A DNA stretch of 64,000 bases from Jiella soli (lineage in GTDB: Bacteria > Pseudomonadota > Alphaproteobacteria > Rhizobiales > Rhizobiaceae). Shown here in pieces: positions 16,181 to 25,942 of the stretch (position 1 is the stretch's first letter; the number at the start of each line of letters is the position of its first letter). A program made the position numbers and the translations under genes. The notes under the pieces were generated by a model. It worked only from the letters and a program-made list of their open reading frames with translations, did no database searches and was not told where the DNA came from. The stretch spans positions 111,332-175,331 of the forward strand of contig NZ_JAJAVB010000016.1 of NCBI RefSeq assembly GCF_020615385.1, in the 5' to 3' direction.

Positions 16181-17194
16181 ATGAGCGACGACCATTTTTT
16201 CCGCGAGGTGAGCGAGGAGCTCCGTCAGGACCGCGTCAGGGCGGTCTGGACGCGCTTCGGTGCCTATCTCCTGGGCGCGGCCGTGCTCGTGGTGCTGGTG
16301 ACCGCCGCCATCGTCGGCTGGAACCACTATCAGACCGTTCAGGCGAACGCCGCCGGCGACCGCTATCTCGCGGCGATCGATCTCGCCAAGAACGACAAGC
16401 GCGACGAAGCCCTCGCCGCGCTCCGCACCATCGCCGAAGGGGACGTCGGGCCCTATCCGGACCTCGCGCGCATGAGCATCGCGTCGATCCTGTCCGATCA
16501 AGGCAAGCAGGCCGAGGCTGTGGCCGCCTTCGACCAGGTCGCGGCCGACGGCGGCGCGCCGCAGACGCTGCGCGACATGGCCTCGGTGCGTTCCGCCTAT
16601 ATTCTCGTCGACACCGGCACACTGGAAGAGGTCCGCAGCCATGTGGAGCGCCTGACCGGCGACAGCGAGCCGCTGCGCTTTCCCGCCCGAGAGGCGCTGG
16701 CGCTCGCCGCCTGGAAGGCCGGCGACATCGACACCGCCAAGTCGCTCTTCGGAAAGCTCGCCGACGACACGGGCACGCCGAGCGGCATGGCAAGCCGGGC
16801 ACGGCTGATGCTGGACCTGATCGCCGGAGGGCAGTCGGCACCGTCCGCGGCTTCGGCCGCCGGCGCGGATGCCGCCGGGACCGCGGAACCGCAGGCGACC
16901 ACTTCCGCGACGCCGGCCCCGAACGCTGCCGCCGGCGATGCGCCGGCAGGCGTCGCGACCGAAGGCGACAATGCCGCAGCACCCGGCGATGCCGCGATGT
17001 CCGCCGGCGATGCAGGCACGCCGACGATGCCGACCACGGATCTCGGCGTGACGTCCGCAGGCGGCGCCGACGAGCCGGCAGCCCCGGCAGCCCCGGAAGC
17101 CACGACTGCTCCGTCCGAGGACCAGCCGGCGGAAGCGCCGGCCACAGACCAATCCTCCGCGACTGGCGCTTCGCCTGCGCCGGGAGCAAACTGA
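16181..17194 (+). CDS. YfgM-like membrane-anchored TPR protein
   Basis: 337 residues. A short cytoplasmic N-terminus, one transmembrane helix (about residues 28-48) and TPR-like helical repeats to about residue 215 (TPR_21/YfgM type), then an Ala/Pro/Asp-rich low-complexity tail of about 110 residues. YfgM works with periplasmic chaperones and the Sec translocon in E. coli. It lies 47 bp upstream of der, as yfgM-bamB-der does in gammaproteobacteria, but bamB is absent between them. Confidence 0.82.
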   Translation: MSDDHFFREVSEELRQDRVRAVWTRFGAYLLGAAVLVVLVTAAIVGWNHYQTVQANAAGDRYLAAIDLAKNDKRDEALAALRTIAEGDVGPYPDLARMSIASILSDQGKQAEAVAAFDQVAADGGAPQTLRDMASVRSAYILVDTGTLEEVRSHVERLTGDSEPLRFPAREALALAAWKAGDIDTAKSLFGKLADDTGTPSGMASRARLMLDLIAGGQSAPSAASAAGADAAGTAEPQATTSATPAPNAAAGDAPAGVATEGDNAAAPGDAAMSAGDAGTPTMPTTDLGVTSAGGADEPAAPAAPEATTAPSEDQPAEAPATDQSSATGASPAPGAN

Positions 17195-17241
17195 TCGAGA
17201 CGCGCCCGACCGCCGGGCAAGGTAGGAGCCCGAAAACCGGC

Positions 17242-18666
17242 ATGGTCACCATCGCCATCATCGGCCGGCCCAATGTCGGCAAGTCGACCCTGTTCAACCG
17301 CCTCGTCGGCAAGCGCCTGGCGCTGGTCGACGACCGGCCGGGCGTCACGCGCGACCGCCGTTCGGGCGACGCCGCGCTGATGGACCTCGAATTCGAGATC
17401 GTCGACACGGCCGGCCTCGAGGAGGCCGGCGCCGACACGCTCGAGGGCCGCATGCGGGCGCAGACCGAGGCCGCGATCGCTATGGCCGACCTCTCGCTCT
17501 TCATGGTCGACGCCAAGCACGGGCTCACGCCGCAGGATACGTTCTTCGCCGACCTTCTGCGGCGCAGGGGCGGCAAGGTCGTGCTCGTCGCCAACAAGGC
17601 CGAGGCGCGCGGCGCCGATGCCGGGCTGCTCGACTCCTATGCGCTGGGGCTCGGCGAGCCGGTTGCGATCTCCGCCGAGCACGGCGAGGGGATGGGCGAT
17701 CTCAGGGACGCCATCGTCGAGGCGCTCGGGCCGGAGACCTTCGCCGACGAGGCGGAGAGCGAAGAGGATGCTGAGGATGCCGGCGTCGCGGCGGCCAAGG
17801 GCGAGGAAGGCGAGGAGGCCGAGCCCGCCTACGATCCGACCAGGCCGCTCAGAATGGCGATCGTCGGCCGGCCGAACGCCGGCAAGTCGACGCTGATCAA
17901 CCGGTTCCTCGGCGAGGACCGGATGTTGACCGGGCCCGAGGCCGGGATCACCCGCGATTCCATTTCGGTCGAATGGGAATGGCGCGGGCGCAGGATCAAG
18001 GTCTTCGACACGGCCGGTCTCCGGCGCAAGGCGCGCATCCAGGAGAAGCTGGAGAAGCTGTCGGTCGCCGACGCGCTTCGCGCGATCCGCTTCGCCGAGG
18101 TGGTGGTGATCGTGCTCGACGTGACCATCCCCTTCGAGCGCCAGGACCTGTCGATCGTCGACCTCGTGGTGCGCGAAGGCCGCGCGCCGGTGATCGCCTT
18201 CAACAAATGGGACCTTGTCGAGGACCGTCAGGCCCTGCTCGCCGAGCTGCGCGAGAAGACCGACCGGCTGCTGCCGCAGGCGCGCGGCATCAAGGCGGTG
18301 ACCGTGTCGGGCGAGACCGGCGAGGGGATTGATCGGCTGATGCGGGCTGTGAGCGAGACCCATGAAGTCTGGAACAAACGCGTGACGACCGCCAAGCTGA
18401 ATCAGTGGCTCGACAAGATGGTCGCGCATCATCCGCCGCCGGCCGTCGCCGGCAGGCGAGTGAACGTAAAGTATATGACGCAGATAAAGTCGCGGCCACC
18501 GACCTTCATCGTCTCGACGTCGCGGCCCGAGGCGCTGGGCGCGTCCTATACCCGCTATCTTATCAACGGGTTACGCGAGACGTTCGGGCTCTTCGGGGTG
18601 CCGATCCGGCTGGCTCTCCGCAAGCCGGACAATCCTTATGCGTCGAAGCGGAAGCGCACGTCTTGA
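17242..18666 (+). CDS. der: Ribosome-associated GTPase Der (EngA)
   Basis: 474 residues with two tandem GTPase domains: first P-loop GRPNVGKST near residue 8 with DTAGL and NKAE, second P-loop GRPNAGKST near residue 209 with [11 protein letters not shown] and NKWDL, then a C-terminal KH-like domain. An acidic linker (EDAEDAG region, about residues 172-195) joins the two G domains. Der is needed for 50S subunit assembly. Start ATG is 48 bp after the TPR gene, likely one operon. Confidence 0.97.
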   Translation: MVTIAIIGRPNVGKSTLFNRLVGKRLALVDDRPGVTRDRRSGDAALMDLEFEIVDTAGLEEAGADTLEGRMRAQTEAAIAMADLSLFMVDAKHGLTPQDTFFADLLRRRGGKVVLVANKAEARGADAGLLDSYALGLGEPVAISAEHGEGMGDLRDAIVEALGPETFADEAESEEDAEDAGVAAAKGEEGEEAEPAYDPTRPLRMAIVGRPNAGKSTLINRFLGEDRMLTGPEAGITRDSISVEWEWRGRRIKVFDTAGLRRKARIQEKLEKLSVADALRAIRFAEVVVIVLDVTIPFERQDLSIVDLVVREGRAPVIAFNKWDLVEDRQALLAELREKTDRLLPQARGIKAVTVSGETGEGIDRLMRAVSETHEVWNKRVTTAKLNQWLDKMVAHHPPPAVAGRRVNVKYMTQIKSRPPTFIVSTSRPEALGASYTRYLINGLRETFGLFGVPIRLALRKPDNPYASKRKRTS

Positions 18667-18680
18667 AATCACCACAGTCT

Positions 18681-18721
18681 ATTAACCAAAGAACAAGGTT
18701 AATGGGGGATGTTCGTTGACA
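18681..18721 (+). promoter_or_regulatory. ATTAACC inverted repeat and possible promoter
   Basis: ATTAACC (18681-18687) and GGTTAAT (18697-18703) form perfect 7-bp arms with a 9-bp spacer; TTGACA follows at 18716-18721. TTAACC half-sites are of the kind CtrA binds, but the spacing is not the canonical TTAA-N7-TTAA. It precedes the cell wall hydrolase gene. Confidence 0.4.
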
Positions 18722-18754
18722 TCTGTGGAACTGGTGTAAAAGCGCGGGGGCGTA

Positions 18755-19966
18755 ATGGCGGCAGAGGGGTCGAAGATTGGACGCCGAATGGGGCGACGTC
18801 CGATGACGAGAAACTTCGCACGGCGCGGCGCGATAGTCGGTGTCTGCGGCTTGGCCGTTGTCGCGATCTCGACCACGCGGATCAGCCATCAGGACAATCC
18901 TGCGGCCGGTGAAAGCGTGGCGGTAGAACGCGCCGAAACGCAGTCGGTTCCGATCCTTGCGAAGACGCATCTGGACCAGCGCGTGGCGGCCTCTGTGTCC
19001 GCCACCCGCGAGGCGGCCGCCAGCATGGCCCAGGCGACCGGCATCCGCCTCGTCGAACCGCCCCGCCAGGTTCCGATGAAGCCGCGCATCGTCCGCGACG
19101 GCAAGGGCGGCCGGGTGGTTGCCGGCTCGCCGAACAGCGCGCTGCCGCCGCGCGGCTTTTCCGCCGGATCCATCCTGGAGCGCCAGAGCCTTCTCGGCCC
19201 CCGTGTGGTCGGCGGCGAAGAGCGCATCCGCAGCGCCTTCTCCAAGGTCTCGCAGAGCACGAAGGATGCGATGACCGTCGCCATGAACTTCCAGCTCCAG
19301 GGCACGCCCGGCGACCTTCGCGGCGGCGGGCAGCAGGGCGGGAGCGACAGCGCGGTGATGCTCGCCTCGCTGAAGCCGGACGCCGGCCAGCCGCCGGTCG
19401 ACGGCACCAACGCCCTCGGCTATGCGCCGAGCGGACCGGAGACGCGCACCTCCACGCTGTTCGAGACGATCCTGAAGGAACAGCCGCAGGCCTTCATTCC
19501 GCCGGTGTCGGGCGACGATCACGACTGGGCGGCGACGCCGCTGCCGCAGACTGCCTTCTCCGACAAGGAGCAGGCCTGTCTCGCCACCGGCATCTATTTC
19601 GAGGCGCGCGGCGAGAACTCGATGGGCCAGGCCGCGGTCGGCCAGGTGATCCTCAACCGGGTCCGCAATCCGGCCTTCCCCGATACGATCTGCGGTGTCG
19701 TCTACCAGAACAAGAACTGGCACAATCGCTGCCAGTTCTCCTTCGCCTGCGACGGCGCGCGCGACCGCGTGCGCGATAAGGACTCCTTCGCCAAGGCCCA
19801 GCAGATCGCCGGGCAGGTGACCCGGGGCGAGATCTGGATCAACGAGGTCGGGTCGGCGACGCATTATCACGCGAACTATGTGCGTCCCCGCTGGGCGAGC
19901 GCCATGGAGAAGGTCGACAAGATCGGCAAGCACGTCTTCTACCGCACCTATAACGGCGGCTGGTAA
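18755..19966 (+). CDS. SleB-type cell wall hydrolase
   Basis: 403 residues. A basic N-terminus and one hydrophobic segment (about residues 28-45) act as signal or anchor. A long low-complexity middle part precedes the C-terminal Hydrolase_2/SleB domain (about residues 270-400): EQACLATGIYFEARGE with the likely catalytic Glu, GQVILNRVRNPAFP, NRCQFSFACDG and HYHANYVRPRW. Such enzymes cleave peptidoglycan as lytic transglycosylases or amidases. The upstream ATTAACC dyad raises the possibility of cell-cycle control. The start at 18755 has a poor ribosome site; the ATG at residue 17 is an alternative. Confidence 0.88.
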   Translation: MAAEGSKIGRRMGRRPMTRNFARRGAIVGVCGLAVVAISTTRISHQDNPAAGESVAVERAETQSVPILAKTHLDQRVAASVSATREAAASMAQATGIRLVEPPRQVPMKPRIVRDGKGGRVVAGSPNSALPPRGFSAGSILERQSLLGPRVVGGEERIRSAFSKVSQSTKDAMTVAMNFQLQGTPGDLRGGGQQGGSDSAVMLASLKPDAGQPPVDGTNALGYAPSGPETRTSTLFETILKEQPQAFIPPVSGDDHDWAATPLPQTAFSDKEQACLATGIYFEARGENSMGQAAVGQVILNRVRNPAFPDTICGVVYQNKNWHNRCQFSFACDGARDRVRDKDSFAKAQQIAGQVTRGEIWINEVGSATHYHANYVRPRWASAMEKVDKIGKHVFYRTYNGGW

Positions 19967-20155
19967 GGCCTTCCGTTTGGTATGAAAGCAGCCGGTTCGC
20001 CCGATGGGCGCATCGGCGAAGATGGGGCCGGCGCCGCCTTGATGCGGCAGGCCCGCCCGCCGCGAGAAGCGGCCATGCGCCGGCCGGCCTTTCCCCCGCC
20101 GCCGGAAATGCGCTAGAGCCCCGCGTGAGACATCCAATCACGACAGGCGGCGACG

Positions 20156-20794
20156 ATGGCGCAGAACAAGACGCGACTCCTCGAAATCCTGAAAGGCCAG
20201 CCGGTCGTCCCGGTGGTCGCCGTGGAGAGCGTCCGCGAGGGCGTGGAGCTTGCCCGCGCGCTCGCGGCCGGCGGCCTCAGATCGATCGAGGTGACGCTTC
20301 GCACGCCCGCCGCGCTCGACGCCATCAAGGCGATCGTCGCCGAAGTGCCCGAGACCGTCTGCGGGGCCGGCACGATCCTCTCGCCGAAGCATTTCGAGGC
20401 GGCGGAGAAGGCCGGTGCGCAATATATCGTCTCGCCGGGTGCGACGATGGAACTGCTCGATGCCGCCCGCTCGTCCGACGTGCCGCTCCTGCCGGGCGCG
20501 GCGACGCCGAGCGAGATGATGGCGATGATCGAGGAGGGCTACGAGGTCCTCAAATTCTTCCCGGCCGAACAGGTCGGCGGCGCCAAGCTGTTGAAATCGG
20601 TCGCGCCGGTCTTCCCGCAGCTCCGCTTCTGCCCGACCGGCGGCGTTTCCATGGCGAATGTCGGCGAATATTTCGCGCTGGCCAATGTCGTCTGCGTCGG
20701 CGGCTCCTGGGTCGCGCCGAAGGACAAGGTCGCGGCCGGCGACTGGGCCGCGATCGAGGCACTGGCCCGCGAGGCGAGCGCGCTGAGAGGCTGA
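20156..20794 (+). CDS. eda: KDPG/KHG aldolase (Entner-Doudoroff)
   Basis: 212 residues, standard length. Cleaves 2-keto-3-deoxy-6-phosphogluconate to pyruvate and glyceraldehyde-3-phosphate. Catalytic Glu45 in SIEVTLRT and Schiff-base Lys133 in VLKFFPAE are present, with the phosphate-binding TGGV motif further on. Single gene between the hydrolase and tRNA-Gly; no edd nearby. Confidence 0.93.
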   Translation: MAQNKTRLLEILKGQPVVPVVAVESVREGVELARALAAGGLRSIEVTLRTPAALDAIKAIVAEVPETVCGAGTILSPKHFEAAEKAGAQYIVSPGATMELLDAARSSDVPLLPGAATPSEMMAMIEEGYEVLKFFPAEQVGGAKLLKSVAPVFPQLRFCPTGGVSMANVGEYFALANVVCVGGSWVAPKDKVAAGDWAAIEALAREASALRG

Positions 20795-20921
20795 GACAAG
20801 AGGTCCCGGATCCCCGAGACCGGACCTCCCAAGGCGCGGGCTCCGGATGGCCCCCGTCGACGATGAGCCGATCGAATTCGGCTTGACGGCGGCCCCGCCC
20901 ATCGGCAATGTCGCCGCCAGC

Positions 20922-20996
20922 GCGGGTGTAGTTCAGTGGTAGAACGCAAGCTTCCCAAGCTTGATGTCGTGGGTTCGATCCCCATCGCCCGCTCCA
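20922..20996 (+). tRNA. tRNA-Gly (CCC anticodon)
   Basis: Full cloverleaf read by eye: acceptor GCGGGTG/CGCCCGC, D-arm around TTCAGTGGTAGAA, anticodon stem CAAGC/GCTTG with loop TTCCCAA (anticodon CCC), T-loop GGTTCGATCC, and genome-encoded CCA at 20994-20996. It reads GGG codons. Confidence 0.95.
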
Positions 20997-21166
20997 TAGT
21001 TTCAAAAATTCTGTGACGTGAATACGCGGCCGCGCGGTGGCTGCTGGGTTGGGCCTGCCTGACCGCGATGGCTCCACCGCTCCGCCCCGCCCGTCTCACG
21101 TGATGCGGGGGCGATTGGCGTCCTGATCGCGCCTGCGTCCCCTTTGCTTCCCGCCGCCTTCCGGCC

Positions 21167-21198
21167 AAAGAAAAACCCGCCGCGGAGAACCGGGCGGG
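21167..21198 (-). terminator. Intrinsic terminator of ctrA
   Basis: On the minus strand CCCGCC and GGCGGG arms (21198-21193 and 21181-21176) are followed by a run read as TTTTTCTTT (complement of 21167-21175), about 60 nt after the ctrA stop codon. Confidence 0.75.
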
Positions 21199-21259
21199 CT
21201 GTGACCATTCGTTGGAGGCGCCGGCGTAGGGCGGCGCCCCGGGGGAGGGGAGGGCCTCC

Positions 21260-21952
21260 TCAGGCCGCCTTGACCTCGTCGGGCTCGCGCAGCACGTAGC
21301 CGCGGCCCCAGACCGTCTCGATGTAGTTCTTGCCGTCGGTGGCCGTGGCGAGCTTCTTGCGCAGCTTGCAGATGAAGACGTCGATGATCTTCAGCTCCGG
21401 CTCGTCCATGCCGCCATAGAGATGGTTGAGGAACATCTCCTTGGTCAGCGTCGTGCCCTTGCGGAGCGAGAGGAGCTCCAGCATGGCGTATTCCTTGCCG
21501 GTCAGGTGCACGCGCTGGCCGTTGACCTCGACCGTCTTGGCGTCGAGATTGACGGTCAGGTCGCCGGTGTTGATCACCGACTGCGCATGGCCCTTGGAGC
21601 GGCGGACGATGGCGTGGATGCGGGCGACCAGCTCGTCCTTGTGGAACGGCTTGGTCATGTAGTCGTCGGCGCCGAAGCCGAGACCGCGTACCTTGTCCTC
21701 GATGCCGGCCATGCCCGAGAGGATCAGGATCGGCGTCTTCACCTTCGACAGGCGCAGAGTCCGCAGGACCTCATAGCCGGACATGTCGGGCAGGTTGAGA
21801 TCAAGAAGAATCAGGTCGTAGTCATAGAGCTTGCCGAGATCGACGCCCTCTTCCCCCAGATCGGTGGTGTAGACGTTGAAGCTTTCGGACTTGAGCATCA
21901 GCTCGATGCTCTGGGCGACGGCGCTGTCGTCTTCGATCAAAAGAACGCGCAT
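21260..21952 (-). CDS. ctrA: Cell-cycle response regulator CtrA
   Basis: 230 residues, typical CtrA length and sequence. Receiver domain with the phosphoacceptor Asp51 in [10 protein letters not shown], acidic pair EDD near residues 8-10, the block [20 protein letters not shown] and Lys in TKPFHKDE; OmpR-type winged helix at the C-terminus with [10 protein letters not shown] and the recognition region ending VWGRGYVL. CtrA, phosphorylated through CckA-ChpT, controls division, motility and envelope genes. It is transcribed divergently from a fliJ-like gene. SciP and GcrA are encoded in the same 13 kb. Confidence 0.98.
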   Translation of the reverse strand: MRVLLIEDDSAVAQSIELMLKSESFNVYTTDLGEEGVDLGKLYDYDLILLDLNLPDMSGYEVLRTLRLSKVKTPILILSGMAGIEDKVRGLGFGADDYMTKPFHKDELVARIHAIVRRSKGHAQSVINTGDLTVNLDAKTVEVNGQRVHLTGKEYAMLELLSLRKGTTLTKEMFLNHLYGGMDEPELKIIDVFICKLRKKLATATDGKNYIETVWGRGYVLREPDEVKAA

Positions 21953-22317
21953 GAGAAGTTCCTCTCAGCCAGCCGAGCCGAACTGGGGTCTTTCGGCAAA
22001 GCTATCGTTGTCAAATTTCGGCCCAAACTGGCACCAAATGGTTAACAAATCCTCCTGGCCCGTCATGGACCCAGGCCGCGGCCGAAGCTGCGGACTGGTC
22101 GAAGGCTCGGTCGATCCGGACGGACCACCGCCTGAAGTGGCGGTCCGTTGCGACTGATGTTTCCGGTTTACCCAGCCTTAAACCCTCGTCCCTATGATTA
22201 ACCGTGCGCGTAAACAGACGGTTAAGAGGCATAGTTCGCGAGCCTTGCCCGAAACCCGATGACGCGGTGTTCCAGCGTGTTCCGCCCTGGCGGAGCCGCG
22301 AGTTGAGGATGTGGGTC
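21953..22317. promoter_or_regulatory. ctrA / fliJ-like divergent regulatory region
   Basis: A perfect inverted repeat TTAACCGT (22198-22205) / ACGGTTAA (22218-22225) with a 12-bp spacer lies about 93 bp before the fliJ-like start, and a lone GGTTAAC occurs at about 22039-22045, nearer ctrA. TTAAC is the CtrA half-site, so autoregulation is plausible. I find no GANTC between 21953 and 22200, unlike the methylation-sensitive ctrA promoters described in Caulobacter. Confidence 0.5.
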
Positions 22318-22686
22318 ATGAAGCGGGACAATTTGGTGCGGCTGACGCGGTTCAAGGTGCTGGAAAAGCGCCGGCAGGTCGAACAGCTCGAACTCATGCT
22401 GGCAGAATTCTCCCGCATGGCGTCCGAGCTCGACGCCCAGATCGGCAGCGAGGAGAAGAAGGCGGGAATCAGCGACGTCAATCACTTCGCCTATCCGACC
22501 TTCGCCAAGGCAGCGCGCCTTCGCCGCGACAATTTGATGAATTCGGTCAAGGATCTGAAGGTCCAGATCAACGCTGCGCGACTGTCGCTGGAAGAGGCCG
22601 AGGCCGAACTCAGCAACGCCGAGAAGCTCGAGCAGCGCGACGGGCTGCGCGACGATCAGGACGAGCGGCGCTCGGCCATCGCCTGA
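22318..22686 (+). CDS. fliJ: FliJ-like flagellar export chaperone
   Basis: 122 residues from the ATG at 22318, with GAGG 9 nt upstream. Almost wholly helical coiled coil, beginning KRDNLVRLTRFKVLEKRRQ and containing the HFAYPTFAKAARLRRDNL block typical of rhizobial proteins annotated FliJ. FliJ escorts substrates to the FliI ATPase of the flagellar export apparatus. No fliI is adjacent; the gene is instead divergent from ctrA, a master regulator of motility genes. Confidence 0.75.
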   Translation: MKRDNLVRLTRFKVLEKRRQVEQLELMLAEFSRMASELDAQIGSEEKKAGISDVNHFAYPTFAKAARLRRDNLMNSVKDLKVQINAARLSLEEAEAELSNAEKLEQRDGLRDDQDERRSAIA

Positions 22687-22881
22687 TATAAGCGCGCCTT
22701 TAAGGCGGCGGGCTTTCGCCCCGGCGGTTGCCGCCGCCGCTCAGCTTGAGCACCGGGCCGGGCGAGGGCGGGGATGAACCCGCCCGCCAGCCGCATCGAG
22801 GCGGCGGGGAGCCCCGCGCTTGCCGCAGGGCCGGCGCTTCGTTAGACGCGGACACGTCGGAAATCCTTCGCGTGGACGAAC

Positions 22882-23832
22882 ATGCAACCAAGACTCGCCG
22901 TCATCGGATGTGGACAATGGGGCCAGAACCATGTCCGCACGCTTTCTGAGATCGGCGCACTCGTCGCCGTCGCCGACCGCAACATTGAACGCGCCGAAGC
23001 TTTCGCCGACCGTTACGGCGTTGCGGCGCTGGAGCCGGAGGCGGCGATCGAGAGCCGCGAGATTGACGCGCTGGTTCTGGCGCTGCCCGCCTCGGTCCAG
23101 GGCGAGATGGCCCGTGCGGCCTTTGCCTCCGGCAAGGACGTCCTGATCGAGAAGCCGATCTCGCTCGATCCCGCCGACGCCGAAGCGACGGCCGCCGCAG
23201 CCAGGGCGGCCGGGCGGCTGATGATGGTCGGCCATGTCGTGCGCTTCCATCCGGTGTTCCAGCGGCTCTGCGCCGTCGTGGCGGAGGGGCGGATCGGCAC
23301 GGTCCGCCACCTGATCGCCAATCGCATGGGGCTGGGGCGCTTCCTCGGCATGGACGTGGTCTGGGACCTCGCCCCGCACGATCTGTCGCTGATTCTGCAC
23401 CTTGCGGGTTCGCTGCCGACGGAGATCCACAGCCGGCGACGCATCGTCCTCAGCGACGAGACCGATATCGCCGACATTGAGCTCGACTTCGCCGGCGGCC
23501 TGAAGGCCGAGGTGCATGTCTCGCGGGTGTCGCCTTATCGCGACCGCCGCTTCTCCGTAATCGGGACGGAGGGCATGCTGACCTTCGACGATCTCGCGCC
23601 GGAAGGCGAGAAGCTCGGTCTCTACGAACACAAGGTCTGGCGCAGCGGCGAGGGCTTCGCCTTCGAGAACGCGCCCGTCACCTTTCTGCCGACCGAGCCG
23701 GGCCTGCCGCTCGACCGCGAACTCCGGCACTTCATCGACTGCGTTGAACATCGCCGTGAACCCGACACCGGACCGGTGGAAGCGGTCGAGACGGTGCGGA
23801 TCCTCGCCGAGGCCTCCCCGCTGAAGGATTGA
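22882..23832 (+). CDS. Gfo/Idh/MocA-family oxidoreductase
   Basis: 316 residues. Rossmann motif VIGCGQWGQNH at the N-terminus, the family's EKP signature (LIEKPISLD, about residue 90) with the catalytic Lys, GHVVRFHP, and WDLAPHDLS providing the second catalytic region. Members reduce or oxidise sugars and related alcohols with NAD(P); sequence features recall UDP-HexNAcA 3-dehydrogenases of WlbA type, but no sugar-nucleotide genes are adjacent, so the substrate is unknown. Confidence 0.87.
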   Translation: MQPRLAVIGCGQWGQNHVRTLSEIGALVAVADRNIERAEAFADRYGVAALEPEAAIESREIDALVLALPASVQGEMARAAFASGKDVLIEKPISLDPADAEATAAAARAAGRLMMVGHVVRFHPVFQRLCAVVAEGRIGTVRHLIANRMGLGRFLGMDVVWDLAPHDLSLILHLAGSLPTEIHSRRRIVLSDETDIADIELDFAGGLKAEVHVSRVSPYRDRRFSVIGTEGMLTFDDLAPEGEKLGLYEHKVWRSGEGFAFENAPVTFLPTEPGLPLDRELRHFIDCVEHRREPDTGPVEAVETVRILAEASPLKD

Positions 23833-23874
23833 GGATGCCGGCGCCGGCCGGAGGGCGGAGGGACCTGTGGCCCC

Positions 23875-25050
23875 TCAGCCTGCGGCGCAAAGAACTTCGG
23901 GGTCCTGCGGAACACTTGCGGGGCGAATCGTCTCGGTGATGATTCCGCCGCCGAGCACCTGCGCCCCGGCGCCTTCGCCATCATAGAAGACGCAGGCCTG
24001 GCCGGGCGCGACGCCGCTCTCGCCGCCGGAAAGCTCCACCTGCCAGTCGGCCTCGCCGCCGCGGATGCGCGCCGGCACCGGCGGCCGCGTCGAGCGGACG
24101 CGCGCGAAGATCTCCGTTCCCGCTTCGGCAAGCTCGCCGGGCGAACGCGGGCCGAGCCAGTTCACCTCGCGCAGCCTCAGCCGGCGGGTGAGCAGCGCTT
24201 CGCGCGGGCCGACCGTGACCGTCGCCGTCTTCGAATTGATCGCCACGACATAGAGCGGCTCGCCGGCGGCGACGCCGATGCCGCGGCGCTGGCCGATGGT
24301 GAAGGCGAGAATGCCTTCGTGCCGCCCGAGCTTGCGCCCGTCGAGATGGACGATGTCGCCCGGTTCGCCGGCCTCGGGCCTCAGCTTGCGGATGACGTCA
24401 GTGTAGCGGCCCTTGGCAACGAAGCAGATGTCCTGGCTGTCCGGCTTCGCGGCGATGGCGAGCCCGTGCTTCTCGGCGAGCGCCCGGGTCTCGGGCTTGG
24501 TCAGCCGTCCGAGCGGGAAGCGCAGGAAGTCGAGCTGGTCCTGCGTCGTGCCATAGAGGAAATAGCTCTGGTCCCGGTCGATGTCGCGCGGCCGGAACAT
24601 CGCCCGATGCGCGCCGGCAAGGCGGCTGTCGATATAGTGGCCCGTGGCGAGCGCATCAGCGCCGAGATCGCGCGCGGTGTCGAGGAGGTCGCGGAACTTG
24701 ACGGTCTGATTGCAGGCGACGCAGGGGATCGGCGTCTCGCCAGAAAGATAGCTCTCCGCGAACGGGTCGATCACGGCGCGGCGGAAGCGCTCCTCATAGT
24801 CGAGGACGTAATGGTCGATGCCGAGCGTCTCGGCGACGCGGCGTGCATCGTCGATGTCCTGTCCGGCGCAGCATGCCCCCGCGCGCCGCGGGGCTGAACC
24901 CGAATCATAGAGCTGTAGCGTGATGCCGACGACGTCGTAGCCCTCGTCCTTGAGGATCGCCGCGACGACCGACGAGTCGACGCCGCCGGACATGGCGACG
25001 ACGACGCGCGTCGCGGCGGGCGCGGTCGGAAGGTCAAGGCTGTTCATCAT
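23875..25050 (-). CDS. mnmA: tRNA-specific 2-thiouridylase MnmA
   Basis: 391 residues from the ATG at 25050 (GAGG 6 nt upstream; a second ATG follows at once). PP-loop motif [12 protein letters not shown] near residue 15-26, catalytic cysteines in [13 protein letters not shown] and [11 protein letters not shown], and GHYIDSR in between. It installs sulphur on the wobble uridine of tRNA-Lys, Glu and Gln. Convergent with the upstream oxidoreductase gene, 42 bp apart. Confidence 0.96.
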   Translation of the reverse strand: MMNSLDLPTAPAATRVVVAMSGGVDSSVVAAILKDEGYDVVGITLQLYDSGSAPRRAGACCAGQDIDDARRVAETLGIDHYVLDYEERFRRAVIDPFAESYLSGETPIPCVACNQTVKFRDLLDTARDLGADALATGHYIDSRLAGAHRAMFRPRDIDRDQSYFLYGTTQDQLDFLRFPLGRLTKPETRALAEKHGLAIAAKPDSQDICFVAKGRYTDVIRKLRPEAGEPGDIVHLDGRKLGRHEGILAFTIGQRRGIGVAAGEPLYVVAINSKTATVTVGPREALLTRRLRLREVNWLGPRSPGELAEAGTEIFARVRSTRPPVPARIRGGEADWQVELSGGESGVAPGQACVFYDGEGAGAQVLGGGIITETIRPASVPQDPEVLCAAG

Positions 25051-25372
25051 GGGCGGCCTCAACGGCATTCTGAGACTGGCTGGACACCGGTTTCTAGCGA
25101 TTCCGGCGTGAAACGCAAAACCCCGGCCTCGAAAGGAGGCGCCGGCGCCGGGCCTTTCCTCGCGGTCCTTGCGAAGGAGAAGCGTCGCCGCCGCGTCCGC
25201 GATCCTGACGGACCGTTTCCTGAAGTCGAGATGGGAATTGCCGGGCGCCATTGCGATGGGCGCGATTTGAATCGTGTTCTTATCGAAACCTTACGCGGGG
25301 CTTGACGGATTTTTAAAAGCGACCGGACTACGGTCAGTGACGATTAGGTCTTTGAGTGGTGTTGAGAGTGCA
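25051..25372 (+). promoter_or_regulatory. sciP upstream region
   Basis: About 320 bp between mnmA and sciP. Two GANTC sites are visible (25099-25103 GATTC, 25269-25273 GAATC), the second about 100 bp before the sciP start, and TTGACG at 25302-25307 could be a -35 element without a clear -10. Cell-cycle methylation control is possible. Confidence 0.4.
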
Positions 25373-25663
25373 ATGACCGATCAGGTTAGACCACGAGTGA
25401 AGTATGTCATCGGCCCCGATGGGAGTCCTTTGACCCTGGCGGATCTTCCGCCGACGAATACCAGGCGCTGGGTCATCCGCCGCAAGGCGGAAGTCGTGGC
25501 CGCCGTGCGTGGCGGATTGCTCAGCCTCGAAGAGGCCTGTTCACGCTACACGCTGACGGTGGAGGAATTCCTCTCCTGGCAGATGTCGATCGATCAGCAC
25601 GGCCTTGCCGGGCTGCGAACGACGCAGCTGCAGGAATACCGCAAGCGGGTCGACCTGCACTGA
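25373..25663 (+). CDS. sciP: CtrA inhibitor SciP (DUF1153)
   Basis: 96 residues, standard for SciP. Starts MTDQVRPRVKYVIGPDG and contains the helical region with TRRWVIRRKAEVVAAV, LSLEEACSRY and EFLSWQ. In Caulobacter SciP binds DNA and blocks CtrA activation of its own regulon in the G1 phase. Its gene sits 3.4 kb from ctrA here. A strong terminator follows. Confidence 0.93.
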   Translation: MTDQVRPRVKYVIGPDGSPLTLADLPPTNTRRWVIRRKAEVVAAVRGGLLSLEEACSRYTLTVEEFLSWQMSIDQHGLAGLRTTQLQEYRKRVDLH

Positions 25664-25761
25664 CAGGCAGGCCTCTTGGCGAAAGCTCCGCCGCCGCTCC
25701 GCGCGGCGAGGCTTTCCATCGATGAAAATGCGCATCGGCCGGAAGCGGCCGGCGCTAAAGT

Positions 25762-25807
25762 CAAAAGGGCTCCGCCCCCGCTTGTCCGCGGGTGAGGGGC
25801 CCTTTTG
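25762..25807. terminator. Strong intrinsic terminator after sciP
   Basis: Outer arms CAAAAGGGC (25762-25770) and GCCCTTTTG (25799-25807) are perfect complements and enclose a GC-rich inner stem; the right arm supplies a T4 run. It may also stop the minus-strand phn operon. Confidence 0.8.
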
Positions 25808-25942
25808 CTTGCGGCCTGGCGCCTGACTTCGGGCCCGCGCCTCGTCCCGCTGCGCCGGTGGCATATCCGTCCTGAGAGGCATCCAAAGCGATGCGTTCAG
25901 CCCACGGGCGGGCGGACGCGTAAGTCTCCGTGGCCGGCGGTC

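Noticed and set aside
16597-18432. 611-codon open frame antisense to der and the TPR gene
   Set aside because: Low-complexity, no ribosome site, and the plus strand carries two intact conserved genes.
18681-18703. Canonical CtrA site (TTAA-N7-TTAA)
   Set aside because: The two TTAA elements are inverted and 13 bases apart, so it does not fit the consensus; recorded only as a variant dyad.
20922-20996. tRNA-Gly with GCC anticodon
   Set aside because: The anticodon loop reads TTCCCAA, which places CCC at positions 34-36.
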